Part shown: positions 35,162 to 49,925 of the stretch, one piece after another
Layout: each line of letters opens with the position of its first letter
Numbering within the stretch: the stretch's first letter is position 1
Assembly (NCBI GenBank): GCA_023362775.1
Contig: JALMGJ010000020.1
Location: 3,844,001-3,908,000, forward strand
Origin: Charina bottae
Lineage: Eukaryota > Chordata > Lepidosauria > Squamata > Charinaidae
Length of the DNA stretch: 64,000 nucleotides
Direction: 5' to 3'
Translations under genes and position numbers: made by a program
Notes under the pieces: model-generated
What the model was told of the DNA's origin: nothing
The model's input: the letters and a program-made list of their open reading frames with translations, nothing else
Database searches by the model: none

Positions 35162-35555
35162 TTTTATTTTATTCAATTTATCCCCGCCCATCTCCCCGAA
35201 TAGGGGACTCTGGGCGGTTTACAAAATAGCAAAAGTTAAAATCTATACATAAAATTATCATAAAACAATAAATAGAGAGAATAAGTAAAATCCAAAAGAT
35301 GGTTAAAATCCACTATTAGGATCAAGGCACTACGGGGCCAGCCACCCCCAGGAGGCACTACCACCTCCGTCATCCCAGGCAAGGCGGCAGAGCCAGGTCT
35401 TAAGAGACTTCCGGAAAGTCAGGAGTGAGGGGGCCAGCCTCACCTCCGGGGGCAAGATGTTCCATAGGGCGGGTGCTATCGTAGAGAAGGCACGCCTCCT
35501 GGACCCCGCTAGATGAAATTCTCTTGTTGAAGGGGTCCGAAGCATGCCCTCTCTT
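35071..35555 (-). mobile_element. L2/CR1-type LINE, 3' end, with (GTAT)n(TTTA)n tail
   Basis: The minus-strand frame (35330-35545) reads STREFHLAGSRRRAFSTIAP, then WNILPPEVRLAPSLL and FRKSLKTWLCRLAWDD, nearly the same as the element at 1-531. The 3' UTR signature (cgcccatctcccc) leads to an expanded tetranucleotide tail at 35071-35165. Confidence 0.85.
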
Positions 35556-35616
35556 CATGAATGAATATTCATACATACTTGATACATATTGATACATACT
35601 TGTTTTCCTAACCTGT

Positions 35617-35675
35617 AATATGTGGGGAGATGGGCGGTCATATAAATTAAATAAATAAATAAAATAAATAAATAT
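35617..35675 (+). mobile_element. L2/CR1 3'-tail fragment
   Basis: ggggagatgggcggtcata followed by (AAAT)n. Confidence 0.7.
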
Positions 35676-36214
35676 GTAACCTGTAATTCACCTGTAATCA
35701 TTAGTACTTAGGGAAAAATGTATATTTATCAACCATAGTTATTTCCTGGTAAAAATCATAGTTTATTCCATGATAAAGATAAAGGTCTTATATGCACTTC
35801 CTTCCAGGTACTGATTTACCATAACAATTGCTGTATATAACCACCAAATCTTATCTGTACTGTGGAGTTCTTTCATTGACGAAAAAAGGGGGGTATAGGT
35901 GGAAATGTGTATGTTAGATCAGTAGACACAGGTCTCGTATAGTGGGTTAATGGCAGAAATCAATAAAAAGGATGAAGCATTGTTTAATGGCTGACATCTC
36001 CTTGATACATGACACCCAGAACAATGGAGTTAAAGCATATTTTGTTTACGGCACTCTAGATGAAAAGGTAGTAAACCACCACCACATTAGTCCTTAGTCC
36101 ATTAGATCTATATCCTGGAAAGTATTCAGAATAATAGGACAATTGCTGAGGATATATCACTGTTACAAGCCTCGAAAGTGGAGTCCAAATTGAGCAGATC
36201 CAGTTGACTTTCTC
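35676..36214. other. No recognised feature
   Basis: AT-rich, no motif seen. Confidence 0.35.
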
Positions 36215-36226
36215 CAGAAATAAAAG

Positions 36227-36560
36227 ATAAAGGTTCCCCCCGCACATTTGTGCAGTCGTGTCCGACTCTAGGGGCTGGTGCTCATCTCCGTTTGTTAGCC
36301 GAAGAGCCAGCGTTGTCCGAAGACACTTCCATGGTCATGTGGCCGGCATGACGCGCGTGGAACGCTGTTACCTACCCACCGAAGTGGTACCTATTAATCT
36401 ACTTGCATTTGCATGCTTTCGAATTGCTAGGTTGGCAAGAGCTGGGGCTAGTGCGGGAGCTCACTCCGCACGCAGGGCTAGGGATTTGAACCTCCAAACT
36501 TGCGATCTTCCGATCGACAAGCCTGGTGTCTTACCCGCTGAGCCACCACGCCCCTTTTTT
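36227..36560 (-). mobile_element. tRNA-derived SINE (Sauria/BovB-tail type), full length
   Basis: A perfect 12-bp duplication, CAGAAATAAAAG, is at 36215-36226 and 36561-36572. The head is at the right end (gctgagccaccacgcccc on plus). Confidence 0.93.
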
Positions 36561-36572
36561 CAGAAATAAAAG

Positions 36573-37352
36573 TGGATAAAGTGAGCCACCTACAATTCTG
36601 ACTTTGAAGGCAGAGCATAAGATGCTACAGAACAGGATTCAACATTTATGCTCACTGTGATTCAGTCCAGGATCTCCTCCGCTTGAGCTCTAGCTGCTGG
36701 CTTAAGTGTTTTGCCAGGTTCAACTCCCTGTTAAACCAAGGAATTGATTTGGTTCTGTTAGATTAGAGAAAAGAGGGCATTTAAGGAGACACAAAGTCGG
36801 CCACCCAGACTGTTGCTGTATGCCACAGATTAGCCAAGTTTTAACAGCATCATCACAGATGTGTTGGGAAGCTCTCCAGACCCATTCAGGAACTATCCAG
36901 TTTCATCAAACAGACTGAACCGTTTTAATCAGTCTTCCACCCCTGCAGAGATTTGTGCCATCCAACAGCTAAGGCTGACCATTCTCTGTCTTCATGAAGC
37001 AGGGGAGTAGAGTGACTGCAGGGCATGTTCTGAAATAATAGGGAACAGGGTCCAGGGACTCTTTAATCAAAGAGAGAGGAGGTGAGTGGAGATGTACTGA
37101 ACAGAACCATAAAGGTTCATTGCATTGTACTGTTACATTTTGAAGGGCTCTATTTTACAATCCGTCTCCAAATCAACACAGATTAAACATAATGTACCTG
37201 TTTTTAGGAACCATCCCCACAACAAAATGCTACTTGAAACAGTAGTCTTCCCAACAGATACCATTAAATACAGTGGGGGAAAAAAAGTATTCATAATTTG
37301 GCAGGTTACTTGCTAAATAATACCACTAACTTGTTTGCAGTTTGTATTAGCC

Positions 37353-37403
<51 letters not shown>

Positions 37404-38440
37404 ACCACAGATTTGTAAGGGATGTCTTTATACCAAAAAACACCACAGATTGCTCAGAAAGTTAAAAGTTAAAATGCTTTGTTCCCACAGAAGGATTGAC
37501 TGTTCCTTCACATGTCCATCTAAAACTATCTAAAAACCACAAAATATAATGCTCTTTCTTTTTTTAGAAAACCCAGAATATAAAAGTACCTACCTGAAAA
37601 TGCCCTGCAGCCATTTCTAAAAGAAAGCTGGGGAGGAGAGGAGAGAGAAATGGCTTTTTACTAGGACTGTGCAAAGCTTCCACAAAGCTTCCAGCAAAGC
37701 TCCCCTTCAAAGCTGCTTCGCAGGGCAGTGCTGCCCAGCCTCCTCCTTCTCAAGAGGGAAGTGAGAATCTCATCTTACTTCACTTCCTGTTACTCGAAGC
37801 CTGAGCAGAAACCTCCTGTGGTTCTTCCAGTGACCTACAGGAAGTGACTTCCATGAACGGGGAAGTCCCTTCCAGAGTTCCTGGATGTCCCAGAGGAAGA
37901 AATCAAACAGAACATGAAAACAAATTAGCAATCCAGTATTGTACATTGTGGGTTGTGTGTCCTTCCAAAATGGAAGCTTTTGCTGTCCCCACCCACTCAA
38001 TAAATCCATCATTCTTCCTATGGTGACACATTTCAGTTTTCTGGAATGCAATTCAAGAGTCAATTCACATCTTTAAACTATAATGATCTCTGTCACACAA
38101 TGTTAACACATTCACGGATATTAAACCTAAAAGGCACAATAGTGGGAGAAGCCCGTATCACATATATAACTTTATCTCCACCCATTTTACACCCCCAGCA
38201 CAATGAAGTTAACAACCAACCCTTTTAAAACATTATCTGTGATGTTCAGTAAATATTAAGAATTTTTTTCACTGAATAAGTCTCATCTTAAGATCATAAG
38301 AAACATATGTAATATTCTTCAAGTTCTTTAGCTATTGATTTATTAATATGGGATATTCCAATTCTTCATTCTAGAATTGTTAGAAGTAACTAATGTCCAC
38401 CTTAGCAATATTTTAAATTGTCAATAACAAACAATACTAT
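36573..38440. other. No gene; possible old LINE traces 36620-37050; unclassified repeat-like block 37668-37790
   Basis: The first part resembles antisense LINE-derived sequence but I could not find a firm motif. The second has internal short repeats of aaagcttcc. Contains (GT)n at 37355. Confidence 0.3.
37355..37401. repeat. (GT)n microsatellite
   Basis: About 23 GT units. Confidence 0.95.
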
Positions 38441-38444
38441 AGAT

Positions 38445-38995
38445 ATAGATTCCATTCACCTTTTCATTGAAATCATAAATAAAAATGTGGAAGAGTAGAG
38501 AACCAGGATTGAACTCTGAGGCACCCACCTTGATACCTCACTCGACTTTAATATGGAGCCATTAATAAGCCCTGTTTATTATTTTAACCCCTGAGATCCA
38601 GACAGCTCCCACTTGTGATGTTTGGGAAGGCCTTAAAGACCCGGTTGTTCTCCCAGGCCTTGGGGTAGGGTGGATGGAAACCCCCTTGTTAGAGATTATT
38701 GATATTCTTTGTTTTTGTGTTTATGTCATCCAGATTGCCATTGTGATATTTCTCTTACTGTATTGTTTATTTATGTTGTTGTATTTGTATTCTGTTCTAT
38801 ATTGTGAGTGACCCAGGCTCGCTCTGGAGTTGGATGGTGCCAAAATCAATACATAAATTTTATGAACCAGCTGTGAATCCACTTAATTGTTATGCCAATC
38901 TACTTCATACCCAGCTTTCTAATCTTAATACCATGGAGCACTTTATCAGATGCTTTGCTGAAATAAAGAAGTATAGCACTGTCATAATTGATTAA
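38445..38995 (-). mobile_element. Ancient CR1-type LINE RT fragment, interrupted
   Basis: Minus-strand pieces read YFSKASDKVLHGIKIRKLGM (RT motif A, ancestral FSKAFDKV.H) from 38880-38995, and INGSILKSSEVSRWVPQSSI (motif B, ancestral VNG...SGVPQGSVLGP) from 38470-38580. They are in the correct order and are separated by an inserted L2 tail. Strongly decayed. Confidence 0.65.
38610..38868 (+). mobile_element. L2-type LINE 3' end
   Basis: The plus-strand frame has GKALKTRLFSQALG-like coding (ggaaggccttaaagacc...), then a 3' UTR with gtgagtgacccaggctcgct. It sits inside the older CR1 fragment. Confidence 0.65.
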
Positions 38996-38997
38996 GG

Positions 38998-39348
38998 CAA
39001 AGCTTTCCAAACTTTTCATGTTGGTGACACACTTTTTAGACATGCATCATTACGCGACACACTCTTACAGCAGGGCATCATTTCATGACACACTCTTACA
39101 GCAGGGCACAAGGCAGGCACTAGGACCTGTGCGGAATGACAGCAGGTTTGGAGGCAGCCAGGCACAAGGCAGGCACTAGGACCTGCGTGGAATCCTGGCA
39201 GGGCAGGTTTGGAGGCAGCCAGGCGCAAGGCAGGCACTAGGACCTGCGCGGAATCCTGGCAGGGCTTGGAGGCAGCAGAAGCCGCGACACACCCAGACAC
39301 TGCAGCCGACACACTAATGTGTCCCGACACACAGTTTGGAAAGCTCTG
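38998..39348. mobile_element. hAT-type MITE, family A, copy 3, with internal tandem repeats
   Basis: Ends CAAAGCTTTCCAAACTTT and ACAGTTTGGAAAGCTCTG. A perfect 8-bp duplication, GATTAAGG, is at 38990-38997 and 39349-39356. The interior (39050-39290) holds about three copies of a unit of about 54 bp containing caaggcaggcactaggacct, which the other copies lack. Confidence 0.9.
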
Positions 39349-39356
39349 GATTAAGG

Positions 39357-39882
39357 CTTAAGGTTAGAGAGAGGTTGGGCAAGCCATCTTGAGAAATCCA
39401 GACTAACTTCTGCATTGTTCTCTAAGTGTTTAAGGTTCAGTTACACCAACAACTAGTTTCTGCAGAGCCCTACGATGCCTTTCATTTGATCCTGGAGATT
39501 TAAACTCATCCAGAGTGAGCTAGAGGTGTTTCCGGAATATGCTTCCATCACAGTCTTCAACTCTGTCCCTTCATTGTGCTCGTCAACACTTCTTGGTGGA
39601 GCAGGTAGCTCTGCCTTGAGTAGCTGAATTCTATCTATCCGTGTTATTTTACCATGTAGAAATAAGTTGTTTTCCTTGTTCTTAGCAACTTTCCCTATCC
39701 TTCTTCTGAGCTTTAACTTTCTTGCCCCCGCTCTCTATAGTTCCAGGGTACACCCTTCCTTGGGAGCCTGGCTCTCTTTCCATCAGACATGCTACTTTTT
39801 TGGTTTTGGATTTTCACTAAACTGTTTCACACACTGGTTTCTCCTGCTATCTCCCATTTTTCCTCTCACTATATTGCTTTTC

Positions 39883-39924
<42 letters not shown>

Positions 39925-41150
39925 TTAATACCATCTTTTTTAGGAACTTCTTCTTAAAGTGAGTTTGTTTTCCACTTAACCTTTCCTGCTGTGGAATCCT
40001 ATTTATCATTGTTCTGAGTTTATATTAAAAAATCTCTCTTTTTTGAAATCCAAGATATACTTTTGACAAAAGTCAGCTTTAAATTTTCTTTAAAATTAAA
40101 AGCTCTAGTATTCCTTGTGGTCATGGTTACTTTCCCCAAATGCTCCTAGGGAAATACTTGGACTTACTTGACTAAGTCTTCCCTTTTGGTTAGTTTCTGC
40201 TCAAAGATAACTGATCATTTCCCCCTTTCTCTTCCCACCTAAAGAAAAAGTTGCCTACAAGACAAGCCAGGAATTTCCTGGAAAGACCATGTTTAGCAGT
40301 TAATATCCCAACAGTTGTCAGGATAATTAAAGTACTCCAAAGTCCATGCCTCTGCAAACTGCTTTTGGAATGACTTGTTCAGTCCTCTTTGTTGGGTGGG
40401 TGGTACCAGATGCCATCACCCATATTGTTTTTATACATTCTTCCACCTATTGTAATCCAGATGTAATTTCAACTTTGCTAGGATTTACTGAACATTGCAA
40501 CTGCTATTCCCTTTCTACTGCTTCTGTTCCTTTTGAACAAACTGTATTCTGCTCATGAGACAGATCCCATCAGATCTCTGATTAGATTTACCTATAAATT
40601 GTATTTGCCTTCTTGTGATAAGAATTCAAGATCATCTTATTTTCCATACTGTGAGCATCAGTGCATAGAAAATGAAGGTCATGAACTTCATAAACCTGTG
40701 TTCTTTCTGGTTCGCCTCCATTTCATTCTACAGTTTACAAGTCTTTATCTGAGATCCTTAACTTATTTTTCATCACCCACGCTCAAAGAACAGTGTAAAG
40801 TCATCCTAATCAAACTTTCCATGATTTGACCAAAAATATTTTTATCATTCCTTGTGAGGTGCAGCTACAGTAATAGAAAGGCTCATATTTCCTTTTGTTT
40901 TCTTTTAAGCTCTCAGGTTAGCTACTTTTATTTAGAGGATATTTTTTCTAAGACCTTCCAATTAAACTTTTCCAATGAACTCCACCAGCTCATGTTAGAT
41001 CTCCCTATTTGTTCACTTGTTGGCTGCCTTATATTTCTTCTACAGTCTCTGCTTAATCAGGAAACTCAAGAAGCTGTCACTGCCACCACTTCAATTAGCC
41101 TCTTCCTCAGCCTGAAGAAGTTAGTACATTAGTGATTCCCTTAACTGCAG
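39357..41150 (-). mobile_element. Probable continuation of ancient CR1-type LINE
   Basis: Wording such as tttgatcctggagatttaaa and ttgtggtcatggttactttc resembles antisense parts of old amniote LINEs. The position fits the 5' part of the CR1 at 38445-38995. There is no intact frame, and this assignment is weak. An (AAT)n tract of 14 units lies at 39883-39924. Confidence 0.35.
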
Positions 41151-42889
41151 AGAACATTTAAGTGTAAATGTAAGGCCAAACTTAAAAAAAAGATGAAATA
41201 CACAACTGGTCCACACATGTTTGTTAGTCTATGAAGGAGGGACAATCCAAATCAAACTTCTTTTTCCCACATCTCAGTCCAGATGTGGATCCACCCAGCT
41301 TGTGCAACTTCTATTTACTCATGAAGAAAATTGTCACTAATGCCAATGAAGCTTTCCTATCAGAGCAAATGGAATTCCAGGGGAAGGGAATCTGAACCGG
41401 GACTATGCCAGAACAAAGGATTAAGTCTCTCCCTACACTGTAATACTAATCTGGATTCTTCCATTGCAGCAGCTAATTTATAAACACAAACCAGGGGGAA
41501 ATCCCTACTGTGGGGGCACTCCACTGAAAAGTTTAAAGTGCTCATACTCCACATACTCCAATTAATTGTTTGTGTATTGTACTTACCATTCAGCACTACT
41601 ACACTTGAGCCACACATAGTTGATGTACAAACCTTGCATGGATGTGCTCTAAGCTCACAGATAACTGCACGGAGCCACAAATGCAGCAGAATGTGTGATA
41701 CGTCAATTGGGTCAGTAGCTCAGTGTTGTCCCAACATGCTTTAAGGTAAACGGTCGGTATCAGATTGAAATGAGATTTAGGAAATTGAATTGAAATGAAA
41801 TGAAATGAAAGTTGGAATATGTTAGCTTTTGTATTTGCTTTGTATAAAAATTAAAATGGCCCCCTTTCTTAAGACAGTACAGTACCTAGTTTGACTGAGC
41901 ACTGTTGCCATCTTTGCATGATAGCTGAAATAATCATGTGGCAAAAATAAAGGGTGAATGTTGTTAGGAAAAGGAGAGATCTGCCTCTCTTAAGAATCTT
42001 GAAGGCAAGATGGTAGGTTCAACAACTTTCTGCATTAACCTGATGTTTATATAGTTTTCTGTTCTTGGCAATTTATAACCAAGAAAGGCATAAAATCAAT
42101 CTTGCTATACTCAAAATAAATTATTGGCCAGTTAATTGGCGGCAATATTTTTGTAAACAGGTAGGCCAAACTGCATAGCACAGCAAGGTACTGAAGGAGT
42201 CTGTCTTAGCCACAAATAATTGCTATTGTGTTAAATTAAAGGGAATCAATAACTTTGAGACATCATAATGCATGATGTCTAATAATACCCTATTTTTATA
42301 CCTTTTTTCTAAAATAGGAATGAAAATGACAGGACACACCCAGATATTATGTTAGCCTTGAAATAACTGCATTATCAGGAGCTTCCTGCCTTGAAGGAGA
42401 CAGTGGTATGTCTCCTCCTGAAAAAGCCATGTCTCATCTGGCCATGTTGGATATCTTCCAGCTGGTATCCAACTCTCCTTTTGTGGAAGGCATGAAAAGT
42501 AGTTCTCATGTGGTCCAAAGAAGCAACCTAATACCACATGATGTCTTTACCAAAACAAGGACAGGTGGATACTCTATTTCCTACCCCAAAGATGATCTAT
42601 TTTAGCCTTTTACCTAGAATGGGTGTGGAAAGGACACTACAGTAGCAATTTGAACATTGATCAATAGAATTTGCATTTACTACCCAAGAATTGTTGTGAT
42701 GGCTTCTTAGCTTTTCAACAGCAAATTGCTTATCACAGCTTTCTGGATTCCTGTGTGCTTGTGTAATCATTTCAAGTCCAGCCTGCAGGAAGAAGCTGAT
42801 GGATGGTATTGGAGAAGGTGGTGGGACTGCAGCTGCAATGAATCTTGGAGGAAGTGGCTTATCTAGTTTCCTTTCAATCATGTTTCAGT
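41151..42889. other. No recognised gene
   Basis: A 106-codon open frame on the minus strand (41360-41680) matches nothing I know. Short GAAAT repeats are at 41788-41810. Confidence 0.35.
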
Positions 42890-44155
42890 CCCAGGAATGG
42901 GACTGAAACTGTATTGGTCACTCATTGGGATGACCAATGAGATGGGTCCTTGATGCAGCGAGTGCAATTATTTTGGTCCTACTTGATCTCTCATTAGCAT
43001 TTTATATCATCAGCCAAGGTATCCTTCTGGACTGCCTGTGAAGCTTGTGGTGGTGGTGGGGACACTATTTTGCAGTGGTTCCATTCCTACCTGAGTAGAT
43101 AATCCCAGTCAGTGGCACTGGAGGATAGCCACTCCTGTATGGGGTGTGATAGGGCTCAGTCATGTCTCCCCTGTTGTTTAATAGCTATGTGAAACTGCTT
43201 AGCGAGGTCATTCACACTTTCGGAGAGGTATCATCGGTATGCTGATGATACATAATTATATATCTTAACCTTGGACCAGACAGGAGAACTTGTGAATGTT
43301 TCTTACCCCATGTCTGGAGACAGAAATAGACCGGATGGGATGAAACAACTGACTTCCAGCATAATAGAATTGTTTGTCCTGAAGCTGTCAGAGCTGGTCA
43401 CAACCCCTACTCTCACTCTGGACTGAGGTGTACTTCCCCTGAAACAACAGGCCCCTATTTGGGAGTTTTCCTGGACTCATGGCTTCTGTTTGAACAGCAG
43501 GTACAGGATGTAGCCAGGGAAAGCTTTGCCCAGCTTTGGCTGGTGTGCCAATTGTAACATGATTTGAAATGGGAGGCACTGGCAGCCATGACTCATGCCC
43601 TCATTATTCAAAACTAGATTACTGCAATGAGCGTACTTGGGGCCGCCTTTGAAGAGAATCCAGAAACTGACGGTGGTCCAGCTTGCAAGCTGGCAGGTGA
43701 GAGCTGTTTCAGCAATGCTACCTCTATATTGTTCATGCTACAGTTGTTGCCCTGTGCTTCAATTCAGAGGGCTGCTTTTGACTTATCAAGTCTTATGTGG
43801 CTTAGGTCCAAGTTTCGCATGGGACCAAACGGAGTCAGTTCATCCTGTACCACCAGCCTGGGGAGCAAGGCCTTAGGTGCCCCCTCTCAGGATGTTAGAG
43901 GAATGGGGGCCCAGGGCAGGCTTTGTTGGAGGCCACCTGGTCACTTGGAACACTCTGCCCCGAGGTCCAACTACTTTTAAGAAGCAGAGAAGGCAGAGTA
44001 GCTGCTCCATGGATTTGGGGAACTTGGACAGCCTGTCTTTCTATAGCTTTCTTTTAGGATGTTTTTAATTGATTGTATTTATCATTTTATGAGGGCTTTT
44101 GGCTGGAGCCTGTAGAACTGGAGAGGACATAAATTATGTATGAAAGTAAATAAAT
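42890..44155 (+). mobile_element. Decayed L2-clade LINE, 3' half
   Basis: Plus-strand pieces in order: GILLDCL, a SPLLFNSYVKLLSEVI-like segment, RYADDT near 43235, WEFSWTHGF, YLGPPLKRIQKLTVVQLASW, FRGLLLTYQVLCGLGP, and a 3' UTR ending aaagtaaataaataaagc. Many stops and shifts. The order follows L2 RT through its C-terminus. Confidence 0.75.
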
Positions 44156-45218
44156 AAAGCAAAATCAGCTATGGTTTTACCTCCCAGCTACTTCTCCCTC
44201 TAAGCAACTTGCCTGACAAAAAAATTATTGACATTCAGGACCTTGTAGTGAGTTTTGTAAAATTTTGGTTGATCTAATGAAAATGGATTTTGGATCTTTT
44301 TTCTCTCTCATAGACAATGATTTTATTATTGTTTCTTCTGGTTTAAAGTTGGCTCTCAACTGTTCTTTTGAAATATAATATTCTGCATCCAAGAATTATC
44401 CACCAGAAGGCAATACTTAAGTATCTAAAGATTTACAAGGAACCATTCAGGGTCCAAGAACCTTTAAAACAAAAGAGAAGCATAGGAAATTCAGGAAGGT
44501 TCTGTCAGGGAGATAACTGGCGGAGAAGGAAGGGGCTCCCTCCAGGGGGAGAAACGCATGCATAGTACTGAATCGCTTTGCTTTCCTCCCAAGAGGCTAA
44601 AGAAGGCCCCGCCCTGATTTCTTGGACCCTTTCTCTGAGCATTACCAGTTCATTTTAGTTTAGCTGGATTCTGTTAAGGAGAGTAGGACAATAAACATTA
44701 GAGCTGCAACTTCAAGTCTCAGCATGTTTTCCTTCACTCGAAGTCAGGACAGGTTCCTTATCCAAGTGAGCAGATAAATCTTAAACAGCATTTTAGCTCA
44801 TGTGGGACAGATCTTCAAGGATGTTTATATCCTGTCAGTGTGACGATTGCCTTACTCATGAATTATACAACACATGCTCCAGTCCATTTTCCTCACTATT
44901 GTCTCCTAAAAAGTCAGATTTCTTTCCTGGTAGTTTTTGTAATGAATCTTTTGAGAAATTATACCATCTGTGCACTGCTGAATATGTGGTCTTTCAATAT
45001 TGTTGTAAATGTTAGTTTTACCTCTGAGATGCTGCTCAGAAAAATTCCAGGCTATCTTTATAAGCAGTTAAAATCAAAGTGAGTGGGTGGGGTTTATTTT
45101 CTTTTTTCTTTTTTTATATAAGGTGAAATTGACTAAATCATGTTCTCCAACTGGGAAATTGACTAAAGAATTGGCAAAATACTAAAACCACAATGAAAAA
45201 AGATGAGCATCCTGATCT
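44156..45218. other. No recognised feature
   Basis: No gene or repeat recognised. Confidence 0.35.
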
Positions 45219-45226
45219 CTATAGAC

Positions 45227-45442
45227 CAGGATTTCCCAAACTGTGAGGTGCACCTCCCTTGGTGTGGAGGTGTGAAGAACCTTTTAGTCACATTGTTACA
45301 GTAAATCTGCCTTTCCCAAAGTTTCATTGTATTGTTTTCATTGTTCATTTGTGTTCATTTTGGTGTTGGATTTTTAGGGGAGGTCTGTACATTAAGATTA
45401 CACTAAAGGGAGGTGTGATGGCAAAAGTTTTAGGAACCCCTG
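45227..45442. mobile_element. hAT-type MITE, family B
   Basis: Ends CAGGATTTCCCAAACTGTG and AAAAGTTTTAGGAACCCCTG are imperfect inverted repeats. A perfect 8-bp duplication, CTATAGAC, is at 45219-45226 and 45443-45450. 216 bp, no coding. Confidence 0.85.
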
Positions 45443-45450
45443 CTATAGAC

Positions 45451-46464
45451 CTTGGTGAATAGAAAAGAACTGATTCCTTTCATTAAAAACAAAATTACAT
45501 TAAATATGCTGGAACAAACTTAGGCACTCTTGCAGACAGAACAGTGAATTAAATGCAAGCACAACAGCAATTCTAGCTTGCAGTTTGGACATTACTGGCC
45601 ACCAAAGACATAAAGCCTGTCTAGAAATGTTGACTTCTTCTATAGTTACAAGGTATATTTATCATGCTCATGTTCTAAACACAATGGATTTTGTACTGTC
45701 CTTTGGTATATGCTGAAGAGTACTTCATGCATGAAAGAGGATCCAGTGTAGATCCTGCCCTATGTTCTGTAAGATAATTTAATTGATTAGACCTTCAGTT
45801 CAGAGTTGCAAAGAAGACCCTTGTAGACTGCTTCCTTGCACATGTACTGTGACATAGTGTTTGAGACTCTGGTTTAAGACATAGCAAACTCCACTTTAAT
45901 ATTGGAAAGGGCATCAGAAGCTGCTGAGTAATGACTGAGTCCCAGGAACCATGATGTTTCTTAATGTATTGTTTTAAAGATTTCTTTAATCAGATTGCAA
46001 TTAAAATGCTGAATTCTCTCTGCATCAGGAACCATTTTTTAATATGGATTGCTGATTACTTATGACAAATACATCCCAAGGATTAGGACCTACTGAAAAT
46101 GAACTTTCCTAAACTTGTAAACCTATCAGAGAAAAGCCACCCACAATCTTATGCATTTGCTGGATGTTCTTTTGTTTTCTTCTACTAAATTCATTCAGGA
46201 TACAGCAACATGTAATGTTGGCCTTTGTATCCTTTTTAAGGATTTTTTTTTGACAGAATGTTTTTTTATTGGGTTTCTTCTCATGTTGCCAGCCAAGTCT
46301 GAGAAAAGCTCACCCTAGAGGAGGATGGTTTTTTCCCTTGAATCACTAAACTTTCCCAGGGAGACAGAGCCAAAGCAGCATCATGGAAACTTTTTATTTC
46401 AACTTTTAATTGAAAGGGCCCTTTGCACAGAGCATTGGGTTGTGTGAAACAAGCCTACAGTATT
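45451..46464. other. No gene; possible conserved block 45780-46200
   Basis: Repeat-free by eye with AATTGATTAG and TTTAATCAGATT words. Confidence 0.3.
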
Positions 46465-46472
46465 CACTAGAC

Positions 46473-46611
46473 TTGCAATGCTTTCCATCGGTGGCAATTT
46501 CCAGGTGTGTGGACTTCAAATGCCAGAATTCCACCACCAGCATGGCCACTGATGAGAATTCTGAGAGTTAAGCCCACAAATCAGGGAAGTTGCCAAGGCT
46601 GGGAAACACTG
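46473..46611. mobile_element. hAT-type MITE, family C (palindromic)
   Basis: The halves gtgtggacttcaaatgccag and gagagttaagcccacaaatc are inverted copies. The right end is GGGAAACACTG. Flanks CACTAGAC (46465-46472) and CACTAGAG (46612-46619) match at 7 of 8. Confidence 0.75.
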
Positions 46612-46619
46612 CACTAGAG

Positions 46620-49269
<2,650 letters not shown>

Positions 49270-49678
49270 TTACTACTTGTGTTTTAACACCTCAGAGCAA
49301 CATTACTTTCCTGCCATTGTTCCCATTGCTGCAACTGGCCTTTGGAGGAAGGCTATGCTGCTGCCCCCAACCAAGAGGTGCCATCAAGCTTCAAAGCTAA
49401 GAGCCCCGGATAGATCTACCCTCCATGAATTTATCAAATCCCCCTTTAGATCCATCTACTGTATGTTGGTGGCCCTCAGCACATCTTGTGGGAATTAATT
49501 CCACTGGCCAATTGTGTGCTCTATGAAGAAGTACTTTGGTCTGTTCTAAATCTTCAAGGGAAGACTCCTGGACCTAGCATTCTGAGAGAGGGAGCAAAAC
49601 GTCTCTCCGTCCACTTTCTTCACACCATGTATGATTATATATACTTTTATCATGTCCCTACACCTAGTCTGTCTAAGG
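49270..49678 (-). mobile_element. CR1 LINE non-coding part, interrupted by hAT MITE
   Basis: gaatttatcaaatccccctt, gtgggaattaattccactgg, tatgaagaagtactttggtc and gagagagggagcaaaacgtc follow a well-known amniote CR1-derived sequence read antisense. It continues after the MITE (from 49926). Confidence 0.55.
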
Positions 49679-49917
49679 CAGAGCTTTCTAAACTGTGTAT
49701 CGCAACACAAAAGTGTGTCGCCACACACAGTCTGGTGTGTCGCCACACAACAGTTTTCCCACGGCGACACACCAACGGCAGCGTGCAAAAACTGAAAGCG
49801 GCAGCAGTGCTTCCGGGTTTTTGCGCGCTGCCGCAACGGCGGCACTTCCGGGTTTTCCCACGGCGACACATCTACGGCGGTTGGTGTGTCGCCGTGGGAA
49901 AACTTTGGAAAGCCCTG
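49679..49917. mobile_element. hAT-type MITE, family A, copy 4
   Basis: Ends CAGAGCTTTCTAAACTGTG and AACTTTGGAAAGCCCTG. Flanks GTCTAAGG and GTCTATGA (6 of 8 equal). The interior holds several gtgtgtcgcc/ggcgacacac inverted motifs. Confidence 0.88.
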
Positions 49918-49925
49918 GTCTATGA

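Noticed and set aside
39050..39290. Regularly spaced direct repeats resembling a CRISPR array
   Set aside because: Eukaryotic context, repeats adjoin with no unique spacers, and they lie within a hAT MITE.
41360..41680. 106-codon minus-strand frame as a gene
   Set aside because: No recognisable domain, no splice signals, no supportive context.
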